This document shows positions 25,801 through 39,279 of a stretch of 64,000 bases of DNA, piece by piece. Under the pieces are notes generated by a model. That model was given only the letters and a program-made list of their open reading frames with translations, made no database searches and was not told the DNA's origin. The translations under genes and the position numbers were made by a program. The DNA comes from Dama dama (lineage: Eukaryota > Chordata > Mammalia > Artiodactyla > Cervidae): the NCBI RefSeq assembly GCF_033118175.1, contig NW_026870967.1, forward strand, positions 1,952,614-2,016,613. The letters run 5' to 3'. Positions within the stretch are counted from its first letter, which is position 1, and every line of letters begins with the position of its first letter.

Positions 25801-28800
25801 CATCCAGCCCCTTGCTGGTCCCTTCCCTCTGACGAGGCCCTCTGAGCTCCAGCACCTTGCAGTGTGGAGACAGCCCCTGCCAGCAACCTCCTCTCCAAGG
25901 AGGCCTCAACCGAGGCCTAGGCCCAGGGGAAAGGCACCAGCGGGGATGAGCCTGGGGAGGCGCCCGGCCATGTCTGGACCCAGTCCCCGCAGCCTGCCCC
26001 TTGGTGGGGCAGTACCCCCGGAGGCCAGGAAGGGCTGGGCAAGGCTGGCCAGGGGCAGGCGCCCTGCTGGGTCCTGCCCCTGGCCTGTGGGGCCTCTGAG
26101 CACAACCGGCCCTCTCCCACTGGAAGACCTCCCCGGCTGCCTCCAAAGGCCAGTTTGCAACACTCCCGCCCGCTGTTCCCGCCAGGCACGCACAATGCTC
26201 CCAAGCCCGGGAGAAAAGCATTTCGGGGTGTTGCTCTCTCCGGGCCCTTGCCCCTGAGCCTGGGGGCCAGGTAGTTGGTCCACACTCCCAGACCAAGGCA
26301 GAACCACATGCACACGTCTGTTCCTGACCCCTGCACCGGCAGAGAGCTCGGGGGAGCCAGAGTCTGTCAGGCAGCTGCTGGGCTGGCCGCCTGTGTGGGA
26401 AGGGGCAGAGCCGACCTAGGGGCAAGTTGGGCCTCTTGCTCTCCCTGCTGCCCGGAGGCTGCGGGGCCAAAGAGGTCTTGGGCATCCAGCCCCTTGCTGG
26501 TCCCTTCCCTCTGACGAGGCCCTCTGAGCTCCAGCACCTTGCAGTGTGGAGACAGCCCCTGCCAGCAACCTCCTCTCCAAGGAGGCCTCAACCGAGGCCT
26601 AGGCCCAGGGGAAATGCACCAGCGGGGATGAGCCTGGGGAGGCGCCTGGCCATGTCTGGACCCAGTCCCCGCAGCCTGCCCCTTGGTGGGGCAGTACCCC
26701 CGGAGGCCAGGAAGGTCTCGGCAAGCTGCCCGGGGCAGGGACACTGCTGGGTCCTGCCCCTGGCCTGTGGGGCCTCTGAGCACAACCGGCACTCTCCCGC
26801 TGAAAGACCTCCCCGTCGGCCTCCAAAGGCCGGTTTGCAAGCACTCCAGCCCGCTGTTCCCGCCAGGCACGCACAATGCTCCCAAGCCCGGGAGAAAAGC
26901 GCTTCGGGGTGGTGCTCTCTCCGGGCCCTTGCCCCTGAGCCTGGGGGCCAGGCAGGGGGAACACACTCCCAGGCCAAGGCAGAACGACATGCACACGTCT
27001 GTTCCTGCCCCCTACACCGGCAGAGAGCTCGGGGGAGACAGAGACTGCCAGGCTGCTGCTGGGCTGGCTGCCTGTGTGGGACGGGGCAGAGCCGACCTAG
27101 GGGCAAGTTGGGCCTCTTGCTCTCCCTGCTGCCCTGAGGCTGCTGGGCCAAAGAGGTCTTGGGCATCCAGCCCTTTGCTGGTCCCTTCCCTCTGACGAGG
27201 CCCTCTGAGCTCCAGCACCTTGCAGTGTGGAGACAGCCCCTGCCAGCAACCTCCTCTCCAAGGAGGCCTAAACCGAGGCCTAGGCCAAGGGGAAAGGCAC
27301 CAGCGGGGATGAGCCTGGGGAGGCGCCCGGGCATGTCTGGACCCAGTCCCCGCAACCTGCCCCTTGGTGGGGGAGTACCCCCGGAGGCCAGGAAGGTCTG
27401 GGAAAGGCTGGCCAGGGGCAGGGGACCTGCTGGGTCCCGCCCCTGGCCTGTGGGGCCTCTGAGAACATCCGGCCCTCTCCCGCTGGAAGACCTCGCCGGC
27501 TGCCTCCAAAGGCCGGTTTGCAAGCGCTCCCGCCCACTGTTCCCAGCAGGCGCGCACAATGCTCCCAAGCCCGGGAGAAAAGTGCTTCGGGGTGGTGCTC
27601 TCACCTGGCCCTTTCCCCTGAGTCTGGGGGCAATGCAGGGGGAACATACTCCCAGGCCAAGGCAGAACCACATGCACACTTCTGTTCCTGCCCCCTGCAC
27701 CGGCAGAGAGCTTAGGGGAGCCAGAGTCTTTCAGGCAGCTGCTGGGCTGGCCGGCTGTGTGGGAAGGGGCAGAGCCGACCTAGGGGCAATTTGGGCCTCT
27801 TGCTCTCCCTGCTGCCCTGAGGCTGCTGGGCCAAAGAGGTCTTGGGCATCCAGCCCCTTGCTGGTCCCTTCCCTCTGACGAGGCCCTCTGAGTTCCAGCA
27901 CCTTGCAGTGTGGAGAAAGCCCCTGCCAGCAACCTCCTCTCCAAATAGGCCTAAACCGAGGCCTAGGCCCAGGGGAAAGGCACCAGCGGGGATGAGCCTG
28001 GGGAGGCGCCCGGCTATGTCTGGACCCAGTCCCCGCAGCCTGCCCCTTGGTGGGGCAGTACCCCCGGAGGCCAGGAAGGGCTGGGCAAGGCTGGCCAGGG
28101 GCAGGCGCCCTGCTGGGTCCTGCCCCTGGCCTGTGGGGCCTCTGAGCACAACCGGCCCTCTCCCACTGGAAGACCTCCCCGTCTGCCTCCAAAGGCCGGT
28201 TTGCAACACTCCCGCCCGCTGTTCCCGCCAGGCACGCACAATGCTCCCAAGCCCGGGAGAAAAGCATTTCGGGGTGTTGCTCTCTCCGGGCCCTTGCCCC
28301 TGAGCCTGGGGGCCAGGTAGTTGGTCCACACTCCCAGACCAAGGCAGAACCACATGCACACGTCTGTTCCTGACCCCTGCACCGGCAGAGAGCTCGGGGG
28401 AGCCAGAGTCTGTCAGGCAGCTGCTGGGCTGGCCGCCTGTGTGGGAAGGGGCAGAGCCGACCTAGGGGCAAGTTGGGCCTCTTGCTCTCCCTGCTGCCCG
28501 GAGGCTGCGGGGCCAAAGAGGTCTTGGGCATCCAGCCCCTTGCTGGTCCCTTCCCGCTGACGAGGCCCTCTGAGCTCCAGCACCTTGCAGTGTGGAGACA
28601 GCCCCTGCCAGCAACCTCCTCTCCAAGGAGGCCTCAACCGAGGCCTAGGCCCAGGGGAAAGGCACCAGCGGGGATGAGCCTGGGGAGGCGCCTGGCCATG
28701 TCTGGACCCAGTCCCCGCAGCCTGCCCCTTGGTGGGGCAGTACCCCCGGAGGCCAGGAAGGTCTCGGCAAGCTGCCCGGGGCAGGGACACTGCTGGGTCC

Positions 28801-30213
28801 TGCCCCTGGCCTGTGGGGCCTCTGAGCACATCCGGCACTCTCCCGCTGAAAGACCTCCCCGTCGGCCTCCAAAGGCCGGTTTGCAAGCACTCCAGCCCGC
28901 TGTTCCCGCCAGGCCCGCACAATGCTCCCAAGCCCGGGAGAAAAGCGCTTCGGGCTGGTGCTCTCTCCGGGCCCTTGCCCCTGAGCCTGACGGCCAGGCA
29001 GGGGGAACACACTCCCAGGCCATGGCAGAACGACATGCACACGTCTGTTCCTGCCCCCTACACCGGCAGAGAGCTCGGGGGAGCCAGAGACTGCCAGGAT
29101 GCTGCTGGGCTGGTTGCCTGTGTGGGACGGGGCAGAGCCGACCTAGGGGCAAGTTGGGCCTCTTGCTCTCCCTGCTGCCCTGAGGCTGCTGGGTCAAAGA
29201 GGTCTTGGGCATCCAGCCCTTTGCTGGTCCCTTCCCTCTGACGAGGCCCTCTGAGCTCCAGCACCTTGCAGTGTGGAGACAGCCCCTGCCAGCAACCTCC
29301 TCTCCAAAGTGGCCTCAACCGAGGCCTACGCCCATGGGAAAGGCACCAGCGGGGATGATCCTGGGGAGGCGCACGGACATGTCTGGACCCAGTCCCCGCA
29401 GCCTGCCACTTGGTGGGGCAGTACCCCCGGAGGCGAGGAAGATCTGGGCAAGGCTGGCCAGGGGCAGGGGCCCTGCTGGGTCCTGCCCTTGGCCTGTGGG
29501 GCCTCTGAGCACAACCGGCCCTCTCCCACTGGAAGACCTCCCCGGCTGCCTCCAAAGGCCGGTTTGCAAACTCTCCCGCCCGCTGTTCACGCCAGGCTCG
29601 CACAATGCTCCCAAGCCCGGGAGAAAAGCGCTTCGGGGTGGTGCTCTCTCCGGGCCCTTGCCCCTGAGCCTGGGGGACAGGCAGGGGGAACACAATCCCA
29701 GGCCAAGGCAGAACCACATGTACACGTCTGTTCCTGCCCCCTGCACCGGCAGAGAGCTCGGGGGAGCCAGAGTCTGTCAGGCAGCTGCTGGGCTGGCCGC
29801 CTGTGTGGGAAGGGGCAGAGCCGACCTAGGGGCAAGTTGGGCCTCTTGCTCTACCTGCTGCCCTGAGGCTGCTGGGCCAAAGAGGTCTTGGGCATCCAGC
29901 CCCTTGCTGGTCCCTTACCTCTGAAGAGGCCCTCTGAGCTCCAGCACCTGGCAGTGTGGAGATAGCCCCTGCCAGCAACCTCCTCTCCAAGGAGGCCTCA
30001 ACCGAGGCCTAGGCCCAGGGGAAAGGCACCAGCGGGGATGAGCCTGGGGAGGCGCCCGGGCATGTCTGGAACCAGTTCCCGAAGACTGCCCCTTGGTGGG
30101 GCAGTACCCCCGGAGGCGAGGAAGATCTGGGCAACGCTGGCCAGGGGCAGGGGCCCTGCTGGGTCCTGCCCCTGGCCTGTGGGGCCTCTGAGCACAACCG
30201 GCCGTCTCTCGCT
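22840..30213. repeat. 682-bp satellite monomers, block B6 (11 spacers, longest)
   Basis: Eleven spacers at 682/683-bp spacing, the longest monomer run in the window. The first 1 kb matches B9 at an offset of 16,440 bp. Between about 25,900 and 29,100 the order of variants repeats with a 2,046-bp period (three monomers). For example, the 'gtagttggtccacactc' and 'cggaggctgcggggcc' variants at 26,270/26,452 recur at 28,317/28,498. Confidence 0.94.
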
Positions 30214-31370
30214 GGAAGACCTCCCCGGCTGCCTCCAATGGCCGGTTTGCAAGCCCTCATGCCCGCTGTTCCCACCAGCCGCGCACAATGCTCCCTAGCC
30301 CGGGAGAAAAGCATTTTTGGGTGGTGCTCACTCCGGGCCCTTGGAAGACCTCCCTGGCTGCCTCCAAGGCCGGTTTGCAAGCACTTCTGCCTGCTTCTCC
30401 CGCCACACGCGCACAATGCTCCCAAGCCCGGGAGAAAAGCGTTTCGGGGTGGTGTTCTCTCTGGGCCAAAGAAAGACCTCCCGGGCTGCCCCCAAAGGCC
30501 GGTTTGCAAGCACTCCCACTCGCTGTTCCCGCCATCCGTGCAAATGCTCCAAGCCCAGGAGAAAAGCGCTTCGGTGTGGTGCTCTCTCCCGGCCCTTGGA
30601 AGAACTCCCCGGCTGCCTCCAAAGGCTGGTTTTCAAGAACTCCCTCCCGCTGTCCCGCCAGCCGCACACAATGCTCCCAATCACGGGAGAAAAGCGCTTC
30701 GGGGTGGTGATCTCTCCGGGCCCTTGGAAGACCTCCCCGGCTGCCTCCAAAGGCCGGTTTGCAAGCACTCAATCCCGCTGTTCCTGCCAGCCGCGCACAA
30801 TGCTCCCAAGCCCGGGAGAAAAGCGCTTCGGGGTAGTGCTCTCTCCGGGCACTTTCAAGACCTCCCTGGCTGCCTCCAAAGGCTGGTTTGTAAGTACTCA
30901 TTCCCGCTGCTTCCGCCAGCCACGCACAATGCTCCCAATCCCGGGAGAAAAGCATTTTGGGGTGGTGCTCTCTCCGGGCCCTTGGAAGACCTCCCGGGCT
31001 GCCTCCAAAGGCCGGTTTGTAAGCACTCATGTCCGCTGTTCCCGACAGCCGCACACAATGCTCCCAAGCCCGGGAGAAAAGCATTTTGGGGTGGTGATCA
31101 GTCCGGGCCCTTGGAAGACCTCCCCGGCTGCCTCCAAAGGACAGTTTGCAAGCACTCATGCCCGCTGTTCCCACCAGCCGTGCACAATGCTCCCAAGACC
31201 GTGAGAAAAGCGCTTCGGGGTGGTGTTCTCTCCGGGACCATGGAGGACGTCCCCGGCTGCCCCCAAAGGCCGCTTTGCAAGCACTCCCACTCGCTGTTCC
31301 CGCCAGCCACACACAATGTTCCAAACCCCGGAGAAAAGCGCTTCGGGGTGGTGCTCTCTCCTGGCCCTTG
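30214..31370. repeat. 129-bp satellite block A7 (9 units)
   Basis: Nine units, with the standard opening and closing signature units. It matches the later part of A4, and its opening matches A5 and A8. It is one unit shorter than A5/A8 because only one 'gggcactttcaagacc' unit is present. Confidence 0.94.
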
Positions 31371-31923
31371 CCCCTGAGCCTGGGGGCAAGGCTGGGGGAA
31401 CACACTCCCAGGCCAAGGCAGAACCACATGCCCACGTCTGTTCCTGACCCCTGCACTGCCAGAGAGCTTGGGGGAGCCAGAGTCTGTCAGGCAGCTGCTG
31501 GGTTGGCCGCCTGTGTGGGAAGGGGCAGAGCCGCCCTAGGGGCAAGTTGGGCCTCTTGCTCTCCCTGCTGCCCTGAGGCTGCTGGGCCAAAGATGTCTTG
31601 GGCATCCAGCCCTTTGCTGATCCCTTCCCTCTGACGAGGCCCTCTGAGCTCCAGCACCTCGCAGTGTGGAGACAGCCCCTGCCAGCAACCTCCTCTCCAA
31701 GGAGGCCTCAACCGAGGCCTAGGCCCAGGGGAAAGGCACCAGCGGGGATGAGCCTGGGGAGGCGCCCAGGCATGTCTGGACCCAGTCCCCGCAGCCTGCC
31801 CCTTGGTGGGGCAGTACCCCCGGAGGCCAGGAAGATCTGGGCAAGGCTGGCCAGGGGCAGGGGCCCTGCTGGGTCCTGCCCCTGGCCTGTGGGGCCTCTG
31901 AGCACAACCGGCCCTCTCCCACT
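31371..31923. repeat. single 553-bp satellite spacer, block B7
   Basis: Exactly 553 bp and nearly identical to B4, including the 'cttaagacc' right junction and the 'cagccctttgctgatccc' variant. It is the counterpart of B4 in the second copy of the ~16-kb higher-order repeat. Confidence 0.95.
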
Positions 31924-33208
31924 TAAGACCTCCCCGGCTGCCTCCAATGGCCGGTTTGCAAGCCCTCATGCCCGCTGTTCCCACCAGCCGCGCACAATGC
32001 TCCCTAGCCCGGGAGAAAAGCATTTTTGGGTGGTGCTCACTCCGGGCCCTTGGAAGACCTCCCTGGCTGCCTCCAAGGCCGGTTTGCAAGCACTTCTGCC
32101 TGCTTCTCCCGCCACACGCGCACAATGCTCCCAAGCCCGGGAGAAAAGCGTTTCGGGGTGGTGTTCTCTCTGGGCCAAAGAAAGACCTCCCGGGCTGCCC
32201 CCAAAGGCCGGTTTGCAAGCACTCCCACTCGCTGTTCCCGCCATCCGTGCAAATGCTCCAAGCCCAGGAGAAAAGCGCTTCGGTGTGGTGCTCTCTCCCG
32301 GCCCTGGGAAGACCTCCCCGGCTGCCTCCAAAGGCTGGTTTTCAAGTACTCCCTCCCGCTGTCCCGCCAGCCGCACACAATGCTCCCAATCACGGGAGAA
32401 AAGCGCTTCGGGGTGGTGATCTCTCCGGGCCCTTGGAAGACCTCCCCGGCTGCCTCCAAAGGCCGGTTTGCAAGCACTCAATCCCGCTGTTCCCGCCAGC
32501 CGCGCACAATGCTCCCAAGCCCGGGAGAAAAGCGCTTCGGGGTAGTGCTCTCTCCGGGCACTTTCAAGACCTCCCTGGCTGCCTCCAAAGGCTGGTTTGT
32601 AAGTACTCATTCCCGCTGCTTCCGCCAGCCACGCACAATGCTCCCAAGCCCGGGAGAAAAGCGCTTCAGGGTGGTGCTCTCTCCGGGCACTTTCAAGACC
32701 TCCCCGGCTGCCTCCAAAGGCCGGTTTGTAAGTACTCATTCCCGCTGCTTCCGCCAGCCACGAACAATGCTCCCAATCCCGGGAGAAAAGCATTTTGGGG
32801 TGGTGCTCTCTCCGGGCCCTTGGAAGACCTCCCGGGCTGCCTCCAAAGGCCGGTTTGTAAGCACTCATGTCCGCTGTTCCCGACAGCCGCACACAATGCT
32901 CCCAAGCCCGGGAGAAAAGCATTTTGGGGTGGTGATCAGTCCGGGCCCTTGGAAGACCTCCCCGGCTGCCTCCAAAGGACAGTTTGCAAGCACTCATGCC
33001 CGCTGTTCCCACCAGCCGTGCACAATGCTCCCAAGACCGTGAGAAAAGCGCTTCGGGGTGGTGTTCTCTCCGGGACCATGGAGGACGTCCCCGGCTGCCC
33101 CCAAAGGCCGCTTTGCAAGCACTCCCACTCGCTGTTCCCGCCAGCCACACACAATGTTCCAAACCCCGGAGAAAAGCGCTTCGGGGTGGTGCTCTCTCCT
33201 GGCCCTTG
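31924..33208. repeat. 129-bp satellite block A8 (10 units)
   Basis: Ten units. It is the counterpart of A5 at an offset of 16,055 bp, with only isolated substitutions seen by eye. For example, 'cacacataatgttcc' near 17,093 in A5 reads 'cacacacaatgttcc' here. Confidence 0.95.
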
Positions 33209-35808
33209 CCCCTGAGCCTGGGGGCAAGGCAGGGGGAACACACTCCCAGGCCAAGGCAGAACCACATGCCCACGTCTGTTCCTGTCCCCTGCACTGCCAG
33301 AGAGCTTGGGGGAGCCAGAGTCTGTCAGGCAGCTGCTGGGTTGGCCGCCTGTGTGGGAAGGGGCAGAGCCGCCCTAGGGGCAAGTTGGGCCTCTTGCTCT
33401 CCCTGCTGCCCTGAGGCTGCTGGGCCAAAGACGTCTTGGGCATCCAGCCCCTTACTGGTCCGTTCCCCCTGACGAGGCCCTCTGAGCTCCAGCACCTTGC
33501 AGTGTGGAGACAGCCCCTGCTAGCAACCTCCTCTCCAAGGAGGCCTCAACCGATGCCTAGGCCCAGGGGAAAGGCACCAGCGGGGATGAGCCAGGGGAGG
33601 CGCCCGAGCATGCCTGGACCCAGTCCCCGCAGCCTGCCCCTTGGTGGGGCAGTACCCCCGGAGGCCAGGAAGGTCTGGGCAAGGCTGGCCAGGGGCACGG
33701 GCACTGCTGCGTCCTGCCCCTGGCCTGTGGGGCCTCTGAGCACAACCGGCCCTCTCCCGCTGGAAGACCTCCCCGTCTGCCTCCAAAGGACGTTTGCAAG
33801 CAATCCCACCCGCTGTTCCCACCAGGCACGCACAATGCTCGCAAGCCCGGGAGAAAAGCGCTTCGGGCTGGTGCTCTCTCCGGGCCCTTGCCCCTGAGCC
33901 TGGGGGCCAGGCAGGGGGAACACACTCCCAGGCCAAGGCAGAACGACATGCACACGTCTGTTCCTGCCCCCTACACCGGCAGAGAGCTTGGGGGAGCCAG
34001 AGACTGCCAGGATGCTGCTGGGCTGGCTGCCTGTGTGGGAGGGGGCAGAGCCGACCTAGGGGCAAGTTGGACCTCTTGCTCTCCCTGCTGCCCTGAGGCT
34101 TCTGGGTCAAAGAGGTCTTGGGCATCCAGCCCTTTGCTGGTCCCTTCCCTCTGACGAGGCCCTCTGAGCTCCAGCACCTTGCAGTGTGGAGACAGCCCCT
34201 GCCAGCAACCTCCTCTCCAAAGTGGCCTCAACCGAGGCCTACGCCCAGGGGAAAGGCACCAGCGGGGATGAGACTGGGGAGGCGCACGGACATGTCTGGA
34301 CCCAGTCCCCGCAGCCTGCCCCTTGGTGGGGCAGTACCCCCGGAGGACAGGAAGGTCTGGGCAAGGCTGGCCAGGGGCAGGGGCCCTGCTGGGTCCTGCC
34401 CCTGGCCTGTGGGGCCTCTGAGCACAATCGGCCCTCTCCCATTGGAAGACCTCCCCGGCTGCCTCCAAAGGCCGGTTTGCAAACACTCCCGCCCTCTGTT
34501 CACGCCAGGCACGCACAATGCTCCCAAGCCCGGGAGAAAAGCGCTTCGGGGTGGTGCTCTCTCCGGGCCCTTGCACCTGAGCCTGGGGGACAGGCAGGGG
34601 GAACACAATCCCACGCCAAGGCAGAACCACATGTACACGTCTGTTCCTGCCCCGAGCACCGGCAGAGAGCTCGGGAGAGCCAGAGTCTGTCAGGCAGCTG
34701 CTGGGCTGGCCGCCTGTGTGGGAAGGGGCAGAGCCGACCTAGGGGCAAGTTGGGCCTCTTGCTCTCCCTGCTGCCCTGAGGCTGCTGGGCCAAAGAGGTC
34801 TTGGGCATCCAGCCCCTTGCTGGTCCCTTCCCTCTGACGAGGCCCTCTGAGCTCCAGCACCTGGCAGTGTGGAGATAGCCCCTGCCAGCAACCTCCTCTC
34901 CAAGGAGGCCTCAACCGAGGCCTAGGCCCAGGGGAAAGGCACCAGCGGGGATGAGCCTGGGGAGGCGCCCGGGCATGTCTGGAACCAGTTCCCGCAGCCT
35001 GCCCCTTGGTGGGGCAGTACCCCCGGAGGCCAGGAAGGTCTGGGCAAGGCTGGCCAGGGGCAGGGGCCCTGCTGGGTCCTGCCCCTGGCCTGTGGGGCCT
35101 CTGAGCACAATCGGCCCTCTCCCACTGGAAGACCTCCCCGGCTGCCTCCAAAGGCCGGTTTGCAAGCACTCCCGCCTACTGTTCCCACCAGGCACGCACA
35201 ATGCTCCCAAGCCCGGGAGAAAAGCGCTTCGGGGTGGTGCTCTCTCCGGGCCCTTGCCCCTGAGCCTGGGGGCCAGGCAGGGGGTCCACACTCCCAGACC
35301 AAGGCAGAACCACATGCACACGTCTGTTCCTGCCCCCTGCACAGGCAGAGAGCTCGGGGGAGCCAGAGTCTGTCAGGCAGCTGCTGGGCTGGCCGCCTGT
35401 GTGGGAAGGGGCAGAGCCGACCTAGGGGCAAGTTGGGCCTCTTCCTCTCCCTGCTGCCCTGAGGCTGCTGGGCCAAAGAGGTCTTGGGCATCCAGCCCCT
35501 TGCTGGTCCCTTCTTTCTGACGAGGCCCTCTGAGCTCCAGCACCTTGCAGTGTGGAGACAGCCCCTGCCAGCAACCTCTCTCCAAGGAGGCCTAAACCGA
35601 GGCCTAGGCCCAGGGGAAAGGCACCAGCGGGGATGAGCCAGGGGAGGCGCTCGGCCATGTCTGGACCCAGTCCCCGCAGCCTGCCCCTTGGTGGGGCAGT
35701 ACCCCCGGAGGCGAGGAAGATCTGGGCAAGGCTGGCCAGGGGCAGGGGCCCTGCTGGGTCCTGCCCCTGGCCTGTGGGGCCTCTGAGCACAACCGGCCGT
35801 CTCTCGCT
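33209..35808. repeat. 682-bp satellite monomers, block B8 (4 spacers)
   Basis: Four spacers that match B5 monomer by monomer at an offset of 16,055 bp. Same length as B5 (2,600 bp) and the same private variants. Confidence 0.95.
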
Positions 35809-38800
35809 GGAAGACCTCCCCGGCTGCCTCCAATGGCCGATTTGCAAGCCCTCATGCCCGCTGTTCCCACCAGCCGCGCACAATGCTCCCTAGCCCGGGA
35901 GAAAAGCATTTTTGGGTGGTGCTCACTCCGGGCCCTTGGAAGACCTCCCTGGCTGCCTCCAAGGCCGGTTTGCAGCACTTCTGCCTGCTTCTCCCCCCAC
36001 ACGCGCACAATGCTCCCAAGCCCGGGAGAAAAGCGTTTCGGGGTGGTGTTCTCTCTGGGCCCAATAAAGACCTCCCGGGCTGCCCCCAAAGGCCGGTTTG
36101 CAAGCACTCCCACTCGCTGTTCCCGCCATCCGTGCAAATGCTCCAAGCCCAGGAGAAAAGCGCTTCGGTGTGGTGCTCTCTCCAGGCCCTTGGAAGACCT
36201 CCCCGGCTGCCTCCAAAGGCCGGTTTGCAAGCACTCATGCCCGCTGTTCCCGCCCGCCGCGCACAATGCTCCCACGCCCGGGAGAAAAGCGCTTCGGGGT
36301 GGTGCTCTCTCCTGGCCCTTGGAAGACCTCCCCGGCTGCCTCCAAAGGCCGGTTTGCAAGCACTCATGCCCGCTGTTCCCGCCCGCCGCGCACAATGCTC
36401 CCACGCCCGGGAGAAAAGCGCTTCGGGGTGGTGATCTCTCCGGGCCCTTGGAAGACCTCCCCGGCTGCCTCCAAAGGCCGGTTTGCAAGCACTCAATCCC
36501 GCTGTTCCCGCCAGCCGCGCACAATGCTACCAAGCCCGGGAGAAAAGCGCTTCGTGGTGGTGCTCTCTCCTGGCCCTTGGAAGACCTCCCCGGCTGCCTC
36601 CAAAGGCTGGTTTTCAAGAACTCCCTCCCGCTGACCCGCCAGCCGCACACAATGCTCCCAAGCCCGGGAGAAAAGCATTTTGGGGTGGTGCTCTCTCCGG
36701 GCCCTTGGAAGACCTCCCCGGCTGCCTACAAAGGCCGGTTTGCAAGCACTCATGTCCGCTGTTCCCGACAGCCGCGCACAATGCTCCCAATTCCGGGAGA
36801 AAAGTGCTTCGGGATGGTGCTCTCTCCGGGCCCTTGGAAGACCTCCCCGGCTGCCTCCAAAGGCCGGTTTGCAAGCACTCCCGCCCGCTGTTCCCGCCAG
36901 CCACGTACAATCCTCCAAAACCCCGGAGAAAAGCGCTTCGGGGTGGTGTTCTCTCCGTGCCCATGGAAGACCTCCCGGGGTGCCCCCAAAGGTCGGTTTG
37001 GAAGCACTCCCACTCGCTGTTCCCGCCATCCACGCAAATGTTCCAAGCCCGGGAGAAAAGCGCTTCTGGGTGGTGCTCTCTCCTGGCCCTTGGAAGACCT
37101 CCCCGGCTGCCTCCAAAGGCCGGTTTGCAAGCACTCCCAACCGCTGTTCCCACCAGCCACGCACAATGCTCCCAAGCCCGGGAGAAAAGCATTTTGGGGT
37201 GGTGCTCACACCGGGCCCTGGAAGACCTCCCCGGCTGCCTTCAAAGGACGGTTTTCAAGCACTCCTGCCTGCTGTTCTCGCCACCCGCGCACAATGCTCC
37301 CAAGCCCGGGAGAAAAGCGCTTCGGGGTGGTGCTCTCTCCTGGCCCTTGGAAGACCTCCCCGGATGCCTCCACAGGCCGGTTTGCAAGGACTCCTTCCTG
37401 CTGTTCCCGCCAGCCACGCACAATGCTCCCAAGCCCGGGAGAAAAGCATTTTGGGGTGGTGCTCACTCCGGGCCCTTGGAAGACCTCCCCGGCTGCCTCC
37501 AAAGGCCAGTTTGCAAGCACTCCTGCCTGCTGTTCCCGCCAGCCGCGCACAATGCTCCCAAGCCCGGGAGAAAAGCGCTTCAGGGTGGTGCTCTCTCCGG
37601 GCACTTTCAAGACCTCCCCGGCTGCCTCCAAAGGCAGGGTTGTAAGTACTCATTCCCGCTGCTTCCAGCAGCCACGCACAATGCTCCCAAGCCCGGGAGA
37701 AAAGCATTTTGGGGTGGTGATCAGTCCGGGCCCTTGGAAGACCTCCCCGGCTGCCCCCAAAGGCCGGTTTGGAAGCACTCCCACTCGCTGTTCCCGCCAT
37801 CCACGGAAATGTTCCAAGCCCGGGAGAAAAGCGCTTCGGGGTGGTGCTCTCTCCTGGCCCTTGGAAGACCTCCCCGGCTGCCTCCAAAGGCCGGTTTGCA
37901 AGCACTCCCGCCCGCTGTTCCCGCCAGCCGCGCACAATGCTCCCAATCACGGGAGAAAAGCGCTTCGGGGTGGTGCTCTCTCCGGGCCCTTGGAAGACCT
38001 CCCCGTCTGCCTCCAATGGCCAGTTTGCAAGCACTCATGCCCGCTGTTCCCACCAGCTGCGCACAATGCTCCCAAGCCCGGGAGAAAAGCTTTTTGGGGT
38101 GGTGCTCACACCGGGCCCTGGAAGACCTCCCCGGCTGCCTCAAAAGGCCGGTTTTCAAGCACTCCTGCCTGCTGTTCCCGCCACCCGCGCACAATGCTCC
38201 CAAGCCCGGGAGAAAAGCGCTGCGGGGTGGTGTCTCTACAGGCCCTTGGAAAACCTCCCCGGCTGCCTCCAAAGGCCGGTTTGCAAGGACTCCTTCCTGC
38301 TGTTCCCGCCAGCCACGCACAATGCTCCCAAACACGGGAGAAAAGTGCTTCGGGGTGGTGCTCTCTCCGGGCCCTTGGAAGACGTCCCCGGCTGCCTCCA
38401 AAGGCCGGTTTGCAAGCACTCATGCCCGTTGTTCCCACCAGCCGCGCACAATGCTCCCAAGCCCGGGAGAAAAGCATTTTGGGGTGGTGCTCACTCCGGG
38501 CCCTTGGAAGACCTCCCCGGCTGCCTCCAAAGGCCAGTTTGCAAGCACTCCTGCCTGCTGTTCCCGCCAGCCGCGCACAATGCTCCCAAGCCCGGGAGAA
38601 AAGCGCTTCGGGGTGGTGCTCTCTCCGGGCACTTTCAAGACCTCCCCGGCTGCCTCCAAAGGCTGGTTTGTAAGTACTCATTCCCGCTGCTTCCGCCAGC
38701 CACGCACAATGCTCCCAAGCCCGGGAGAAAAGCGCTTCGGGGTGGTGCTCTCTCCGGGCACTTTCAAGACCTCCCCGGCTGCCTCCAAAGGCCGGTTTGT

Positions 38801-39279
38801 AAGTACTCATTCCCGCTGCTTCCGCCAGCCACGAACAATGCTCCCAATCCCGGGAGTAAAGCATTTTGGGGTGGTGCTCTCTCCGGGCCCTTGGAAGACC
38901 TCCCGGGCTGCCTCCAAAGGCCGGTTTGTAAGCACTTATGTCCGCTGTTCCCGACAGCCACACACAAGGCTCCCAAGCCCGGGAGAAAAGCATTTTGGGG
39001 TGGTGCTCACTCCGGGCCCTTGGAAGACCTCCCCGGCTGCCTCCAAAGGACAGTTTGCAAGCACTCATGCCCGCTGTTCCCGCCAGCCGTGCACAATGCT
39101 CCCAAGACCGTGAGAAAAGCGCTTCGGGGTGGTGTTCTCTCCGGGACCATGGAGGACGTCCCCGGATGCTCCCAAAGGCCGCTTTGCAAGCACTCCCACT
39201 CGCTGTTCCCGCCAGCCACACACAATGTTCCAAACCCCGGAGAAAAGCGCTTCGGGGTGGTGCTCTCTCCGGGCCCTTG
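35809..39279. repeat. 129-bp satellite block A9 (27 units)
   Basis: About 27 units and the counterpart of A6. It contains two adjacent almost identical units at about 36,232-36,490 (both with 'cccgcccgccgcgcac' and 'gctcccacgcccggg'), a very recent single-unit duplication. Two further extra units at about 36,900-37,080 resemble the 'caaaaccccggag' and 'gtttggaagcactccc' units of A2/A3. Confidence 0.95.

Noticed and set aside
35833..38673. A 946-codon open frame (and similar ones such as 42,224-45,208) as a giant repetitive protein gene
   Set aside because: The frame is made of 43-residue periodicity from a 129-bp satellite unit. Equivalent long frames exist in other frames and on the opposite strand, with no promoter, splice or start context, and neighbouring blocks shift which frame is open.
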